Part shown: positions 6,652 through 10,259 of the stretch, piece by piece
How the letters are laid out: each line of letters opens with the position of its first letter
Numbering within the stretch: position 1 is the first letter of the stretch
From: Candidatus Heimdallarchaeota archaeon LC_2
Lineage (GTDB): Archaea; Asgardarchaeota; Heimdallarchaeia; Heimdallarchaeales; Kariarchaeaceae
Direction of reading: 5' to 3'
DNA: 10,259 nt
Assembly (NCBI GenBank): GCA_001940725.1
Contig: MDVR01000126.1
Coordinates: forward strand, 1 to 10,259
Notes under the pieces: model-generated
What the model saw: the letters and a program-made list of their open reading frames with translations, nothing else
Database searches by the model: none
Told to the model about the DNA's origin: nothing
Made by a program: the position numbers and the translations under genes

Positions 6652-6668
6652 AAATTTATTATTTTTTT
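6652..6668 (+). terminator. T-rich stretch after second zinc-ribbon gene
   Basis: aaatttattattttttt, ending in seven T, begins 14 bases after the stop. It fits an archaeal oligo-T terminator and would separate this gene from the DinB gene, at least in part. Confidence 0.4.
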
Positions 6669-6732
6669 AAATAACTAATTTTATTCAACATAGATAGAAT
6701 ACACAAAAAAAGTGCTATTCAAAATTTAAATA

Positions 6733-7206
6733 ATGAGTATTGCTTCAGAAATTAAAATACACATGGATAAATCAATGAATACCTTTGAACATGTGATTGA
6801 TAATCTGAAAGATGAAGATTTGAATGTAAGAATAAATGAAGGCGAAAAAGGATGGACCGTAATTGAGTTATTAAGACACATTCAAAATTCTGAGAGAGGG
6901 ATGACCACAAATCTCAAATCAATAATAAATAAGGGCGAAGGTACTTCCACAGAATTTGATTTACAAAAATATAATCACACATCCAATGAAAAAATGAAAG
7001 ATTTGGGATTGTCCGATATAAAAGAAAATATGAAAAAATATAGAAAAATTACATTAGAATTACTTAAATTAGTAAAAGAAGAAGATTGGGAAAAAGAAGG
7101 TAGACATCCATCACAGGGAACTTATTCTGTAAAACGACACTTCGAAATTATTTCTTGGCATCAATACCACCATTTGAAAGGAATTAAAACGAAATTAAAT
7201 TTATAA
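6733..7206 (+). CDS. DinB-superfamily four-helix protein
   Basis: A 157-residue protein with the DinB-like (DinB_2) four-helix bundle pattern. 'GWTVIELLRHIQNSER' sits near residues 40-55, and 'ISWHQYHHLKGI' at the C-terminal end. His49, His143 and His147 fit the metal-binding His triad of the family, with the HxxxH pair in the last helix. Members include thiol-dependent S-transferases using mycothiol or bacillithiol and many proteins of unknown function; the name comes from a Bacillus damage-induced gene and does not mean DNA polymerase IV. The substrate cannot be told. The first 25 residues also occur as a remnant at 5334, which shows this gene was beside the zinc-ribbon gene before the duplication. 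It ends 15 bp from the convergent nitroreductase gene. Confidence 0.8.
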   Translation: MSIASEIKIHMDKSMNTFEHVIDNLKDEDLNVRINEGEKGWTVIELLRHIQNSERGMTTNLKSIINKGEGTSTEFDLQKYNHTSNEKMKDLGLSDIKENMKKYRKITLELLKLVKEEDWEKEGRHPSQGTYSVKRHFEIISWHQYHHLKGIKTKLNL

Positions 7207-7221
7207 AATAACATCAAGTTC

Positions 7222-7827
7222 TTATTTTGTAGACCATTTTCCATAATGGACAATTTGATCAATTTTTCTCCTTCCTCTCTTTAATGAGGGAGATGGTAGA
7301 TCGACAGACTCTGGATATCCCATTAAGATCGATCCGATTGGCGTATACTCATCTGGAATGTTGAAGTTTTTTCTAGTTTTATCCAAATCACATCCAGTAA
7401 AGACCGCACCTAAATCTTCATCCACCAATGTTAATAAACCCAATAATGCAGCCATACCTGCATCAATATGCCAATATGGTACTGGCCATCTTTTTTCATC
7501 TTTATCTGTCCATCCTTTATCTTTTTCTGCATACCGGTCCAAGTAAGCATTTTTATGCGAACACACAATTAGTATAACACTCGCATTTTCCATTTTTGGC
7601 CATTTTTTATAGCTTTTACTTCTTTCTTCTTTTGAACCCCATTGACTAAAAAAAAGAGCTTTATCTAATTGGTTTTGAAGTATTAATATTTCAATTCCTT
7701 GAGAAAATCCTGCTGAAGGTCCACGAAAAATATTTTCAATTATTCGATCTAGTATCGATTTCGGTATTGCCCTGTCAGTAAATGATCTTATCATTTTACG
7801 CTTGTTAACTACTTTTTGAAACTCCAT
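7222..7827 (-). CDS. Nitroreductase-family flavoprotein
   Basis: A 201-residue protein of the FMN-dependent nitroreductase fold. The N-terminus has the family's Arg10...Arg14-Ser-Phe pattern that binds the FMN phosphate ('KRKMIRSFTDRAIP'), then 'RGPSAGFSQGIEILIL' (residues 35-50), where the usual SPSxxNxQPW is altered. 'HIDAGMAALLGLL' (120-132) is the dimer helix, and 'IPDEYTPIGSILMGYPE' (157-173) is the characteristic C-terminal strand with Gly-Tyr-Pro-Glu. Family members reduce nitro groups, quinones, enones or iodotyrosine with NAD(P)H or F420H2; the substrate here is open. It lies 17 bp after the methyltransferase stop on the same strand, so the two are probably co-transcribed. Confidence 0.85.
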   Translation of the reverse strand: MEFQKVVNKRKMIRSFTDRAIPKSILDRIIENIFRGPSAGFSQGIEILILQNQLDKALFFSQWGSKEERSKSYKKWPKMENASVILIVCSHKNAYLDRYAEKDKGWTDKDEKRWPVPYWHIDAGMAALLGLLTLVDEDLGAVFTGCDLDKTRKNFNIPDEYTPIGSILMGYPESVDLPSPSLKRGRRKIDQIVHYGKWSTK

Positions 7828-7844
7828 ACATTAAAATAATTCAT

Positions 7845-8516
7845 TCAGTTTTTAAGTAATTTCACGAGAAAATTAGCGTCATTATGTTTTCCACCCATAA
7901 TTATTCTTTGATCAATAAGAAACCCTGATATCTTTATTTGTTTAATTAATTCTTTCCAAGTATAATAATGATAAAATCTGGTTCCAAGAGTATTACCAGA
8001 AGGGTCTTTCCAAGGACGGTTATGATTAACCAATTCATCAATCGATTCTCGTTTCCTTATTTTTGCAAATAACATCTCCTTTTGCTGAGTACGCCATTTT
8101 CTCCAAACCGTGATATTTGTCCCTCCTCCCATAGAATTAATGCGATAAAGCTCTCCAATGGCTCTAATCCTTAATTGATCATTTTCTAAATGGTGAACAA
8201 CAGCTATTGAATAAACCTCTTCTGCAACATTTTTTCTAATTGGTAAATGCGTGGCAGATCCCATTACTCTTTGATCTGACAAATTGGCAACATAATTTCG
8301 CAATAAATTTTCAGATATGTCCAATGCAAGGACAAGTGTTCTTTGAACAAATTTAAGATTTCTGCCGTTTCCAGCTCCTACATCAATTAAATATCCACTT
8401 GTTTCCTGTTTTAACTCGGGAATTATTGAAATTAAATCATACCAAGCCTCACTTTTCTTTGATTGATATGATTCACTAATTGTGTTGTAAGTTTCTCTTA
8501 AGTTGTTAATAGTCAA
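7845..8516 (-). CDS. Class I SAM methyltransferase, Trm9/ALKBH8-like
   Basis: A 223-residue methyltransferase resembling the Trm9/ALKBH8 group, which in eukaryotes methylates carboxymethyluridine at the tRNA wobble position with Trm112. Visible features are the family-like opening 'TYNTISESYQSKKSEAWYDLI' without intervening residues, motif I 'LIDVGAGNGRN' (43-53), acidic Asp66 after motif II, 'GSATHLPI' (86-93), 'AVVHHL' (105-110), and the late block 'GTRFYHYYTWKELIKQI' (178-194), which matches the group's RYYH region. 'NITVWRK' (134-140) sits where Trm9 has its VWA strand. The tRNA role is inference, and no Trm112 partner is in the window. The start is TTG at 8516; no ATG lies upstream in frame before a stop, and the homology begins at once. 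Confidence 0.75.
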   Translation of the reverse strand: MTINNLRETYNTISESYQSKKSEAWYDLISIIPELKQETSGYLIDVGAGNGRNLKFVQRTLVLALDISENLLRNYVANLSDQRVMGSATHLPIRKNVAEEVYSIAVVHHLENDQLRIRAIGELYRINSMGGGTNITVWRKWRTQQKEMLFAKIRKRESIDELVNHNRPWKDPSGNTLGTRFYHYYTWKELIKQIKISGFLIDQRIIMGGKHNDANFLVKLLKN

Positions 8517-8550
8517 AAATACAAAATTGATTTTAAGATAATAATGGTTG

Positions 8551-8560
8551 TAATATATGT
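8551..8560 (-). promoter_or_regulatory. TATA-like box of methyltransferase gene
   Basis: On the minus strand this reads acatatatta, about 39 bases before the TTG start at 8516. If used, the methyltransferase and nitroreductase genes would form their own transcript. A closer AT-rich stretch (8531-8540) is an alternative. Confidence 0.35.
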
Positions 8561-8595
8561 CATTTCAACTAAATATTCAATTTTTGAGATAACAC

Positions 8596-10125
8596 TTAGT
8601 CATATATGTGAAATTCACCGATAACTTTACTCTCACCGATATCAAAGAAAAATTCAGTAATCTTATAATACCGTCCTTTTTTAGTTCTATAGACTTGAAT
8701 AAGATTAAACGAATTTCCAAGTCTATTATTATAACTTCGTGAGGATAATGTGCCTGCATTTACAAATACAGTATCATCAATTTGCCAACATCCCGAGGTG
8801 TTCTTTGCTCCAGTCAAAACTAAATTTAATTTCCCATTTACAATCAATGAAAGAACATCCCCCGCATCTTGTAATTCACTATCATGTTTAGTTCTTGGAA
8901 GTGGAATAATATTATGATGAAAAGCAATAATATTAATCTTATTTTTACTATGTAAATTTTCCAAAATTGATTTACAGGTATTTCTACCTATCCTCCCAAT
9001 TTTTTCATCAAGAATACAACTATTTATTCCCAAGATCTTCATTTTATCATTTGTATATTCTGACTCTGTTGGACCGAAATATTCCTCGTACAAATCCTTA
9101 CCAAGAGGAAATGAATCCTTTGGACCAGGCACTACTATCATATCATGTTTAATTAGGCCAAGATAATTTCGTGCCATATTAAATTCTCTCACATAACTGC
9201 GATTAGTGATATCCCCGTTATGAACCACTAAATCACAATCTATGCTATTTATCAGTTGGACACCTTTGGTAAAAATATCTGTGCTAAAGCTGGCTCCCCG
9301 TGAAATTTCAGTATTGGCAATTTGTATGATTGTTGCTTCAAGTTCACCAAAATCGTCAGGAATTACGTGTTCGACTATATCTCCATCGAATTTTGTGACC
9401 CATGTATTATCTTTTAATAGTAAAACTTCAATTTTTGCATGTAATTTTTCTTCATCGAATTCGACAGTTGTAATCGAATATTCTTCGTGATATCTAGTCT
9501 TCTTACATGAGATAGTTCCGCAGTTTACAATAAGAGTTTTAATGTCTCCATCTGTCAGTTTGTAAACATTTGAAATATGTCTATGACCATTTAAAACCAA
9601 ATTTATGTTACAATCCATAATTGCTTTAATTGCATCTCCTGCATCGATTACAGCACTCCTTTCTCTTCCTGTATACTTTATGGGTAATGTCTGATGATGA
9701 AAAACAAGTACTTTTAACCATTCATCATCAAGATCTTCAAATTCTTTATAGATTCTTTCAATAGCTTTAGGTCCCATTCTCCCTGTGTTCTGGTCTGGTT
9801 CATTGGAATCTAACCCCAATATTTTGACTTTTCTAGTTTTATCTATATGAACAAAATATCTTGGACCAATATATTCTTCCCAAAGTAGATCTCCCACATT
9901 TTTAACATCGTGATTCCCTGGAATTAACAATACTGGTTTCTTTATCATTGGAAGATATTTATTTTTTGCTAATTCATATTCAAATACAGTTCCTTGATCA
10001 GTTAGATCTCCAGTAAAAATATAGTAATCAGCATCAATCTCATTTATGTACTTGACACCTTCAATAAATGTCTCTTCATTAAATTTACCACCTATATGTG
10101 CGTCACTGAATACTACAAATTTCAT
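8596..10125 (-). CDS. Tandem two-domain metallophosphoesterase, second domain degenerate
   Basis: A 509-residue protein made of two calcineurin-like phosphoesterase domains. Domain 1 (residues 1-240) has the full metal-ligand set: Asp8-x-His10, Gly-Asp40, Gly-Asn71-His72-Asp, His143-His144, and Gly-His181-x-His183. Domain 2 (about 265-509) keeps the order and spacing but reads Asn271-x-Glu273, Gly-Asp305, Gly-Pro335-Lys336-Asp, His403-His404 and Gly-Ala440-Lys-Asn442. Most ligands are therefore lost, and it is unlikely to be active. Domain 1 should hydrolyse phosphoesters or phosphodiesters using two metals; the substrate is unknown. No signal peptide is seen, so it acts in the cytoplasm. The start is taken at the ATG at 10125, because the domain begins at once with 'MKFVVFSDAHIGG'. 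An upstream TTG at 10164 would add 13 residues with no family support. It lies 79 bp upstream of the methyltransferase gene. Confidence 0.85.
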   Translation of the reverse strand: MKFVVFSDAHIGGKFNEETFIEGVKYINEIDADYYIFTGDLTDQGTVFEYELAKNKYLPMIKKPVLLIPGNHDVKNVGDLLWEEYIGPRYFVHIDKTRKVKILGLDSNEPDQNTGRMGPKAIERIYKEFEDLDDEWLKVLVFHHQTLPIKYTGRERSAVIDAGDAIKAIMDCNINLVLNGHRHISNVYKLTDGDIKTLIVNCGTISCKKTRYHEEYSITTVEFDEEKLHAKIEVLLLKDNTWVTKFDGDIVEHVIPDDFGELEATIIQIANTEISRGASFSTDIFTKGVQLINSIDCDLVVHNGDITNRSYVREFNMARNYLGLIKHDMIVVPGPKDSFPLGKDLYEEYFGPTESEYTNDKMKILGINSCILDEKIGRIGRNTCKSILENLHSKNKINIIAFHHNIIPLPRTKHDSELQDAGDVLSLIVNGKLNLVLTGAKNTSGCWQIDDTVFVNAGTLSSRSYNNRLGNSFNLIQVYRTKKGRYYKITEFFFDIGESKVIGEFHIYD

Positions 10126-10149
10126 GAAATCAGTGTATACCCTCTGTTC

Positions 10150-10159
10150 ATTAATCTTT
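10150..10159 (-). promoter_or_regulatory. TATA-like element of metallophosphoesterase gene
   Basis: On the minus strand gataaagatta lies about 30 bases before the ATG at 10125. A second AT-rich candidate reads cttttatcc at 10173-10181. Either would put transcription start after the TTG at 10164, which supports the shorter protein. Confidence 0.3.
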
Positions 10160-10259
10160 ATCAAATCAAATGGATAAAAGTGAATTTCTAAATAGCTCTC
10201 CTTATTTTCAGATTTTTTGTTTCAGATATCCAGAAAGAAGTGAGGGATAATTTGTAAGT

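Larger units (their letters stand above)
5382..6806 (+). repeat. Right copy of the tandem duplication
   Basis: It begins at the junction aatct (5382-5386), shared with the start of the left copy (4637-4641). Its counterpart in the intact DinB gene is at 6802-6806, where the same five bases occur. The right copy holds the long zinc-ribbon gene and leads into the intact DinB gene. Confidence 0.8.

Noticed and set aside
6733..7206. Reading the DinB-family gene as DNA polymerase IV
   Set aside because: The protein is a 157-residue four-helix His-triad protein; it only shares a name with the polymerase gene.
8967..9490. Two plus-strand frames of 61 and 82 codons
   Set aside because: Both lie antisense to the metallophosphoesterase, whose motifs are unambiguous.
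10126..10164. TTG start adding 13 residues to the metallophosphoesterase
   Set aside because: The domain starts right at the internal ATG, and TATA-like elements at 10150-10159 or 10173-10181 would put the transcript start downstream of the TTG.
1..10259. CRISPR array, tRNA, rRNA or other defence system
   Set aside because: No regularly spaced repeats, cloverleaf-like segments or recognised defence genes were seen by reading; a profile scan would be needed to be sure for small RNAs.

Overview
The window reads like archaeal, AT-rich accessory DNA. Several genes start at GTG or TTG, or lie only 20-40 bases behind a TATA-like box, as expected for leaderless or short-leader archaeal transcripts. 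Others carry a clear GGAGG ribosome binding site behind a leader of about 100 nt. The protein mix (secreted lamin-tail/nuclease hydrolase with a C-terminal anchor, cytoplasmic zinc ribbons on membrane hairpins, a Trm9-like methyltransferase, a tandem metallophosphoesterase) would fit an Asgard or Heimdall/Loki-type archaeon. That placement is inference only; no rRNA or other marker gene is present.

Layout. (1) 1-402 is the C-terminal part of a DDE transposase cut by the window edge. (2) 611-1138 (+) is a SnoaL/NTF2-like protein. (3) 1227-3095 (-) is a secreted lamin-tail + Ig-like + endonuclease/exonuclease/phosphatase protein with a Ser-rich stalk and C-terminal hydrophobic anchor. (4) 3382-3591 (+) is a doubtful small acidic ORF. 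(5) 3810-4583 (+) has a coiled coil and ends in a domain like the core-binding domain of tyrosine recombinases, without a catalytic domain. (6) 4787-5263 and 5529-6638 (+) are two paralogous membrane proteins with Arg/Gly/His/Tyr-rich N-termini and C-terminal zinc ribbons, followed by a DinB-family gene (6733-7206, +). (7) On the minus strand there is a run of three: a two-domain metallophosphoesterase (10125-8596), a Trm9-like methyltransferase (8516-7845) and a nitroreductase-fold protein (7827-7222).

The most informative structure is in (6). The region 4637-6806 reads as a tandem duplication of a unit made of promoter + zinc-ribbon gene + 5' end of the DinB gene. The first copy ends in a 25-codon DinB remnant (5334-5411), fused at a 5-bp microhomology to the start of the second copy. 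One paralog differs from the other by about 211 residues, which are exactly the predicted extracellular domain. The first copy is therefore a bare two-helix membrane hairpin with the same cytoplasmic ends. The other notable point is the metallophosphoesterase, whose second half keeps the fold but has lost most metal ligands.

The methyltransferase and nitroreductase genes are 17 bp apart and probably co-transcribed; the metallophosphoesterase lies 79 bp upstream and may share or precede them. No RNA genes, CRISPR arrays or complete mobile elements were seen.
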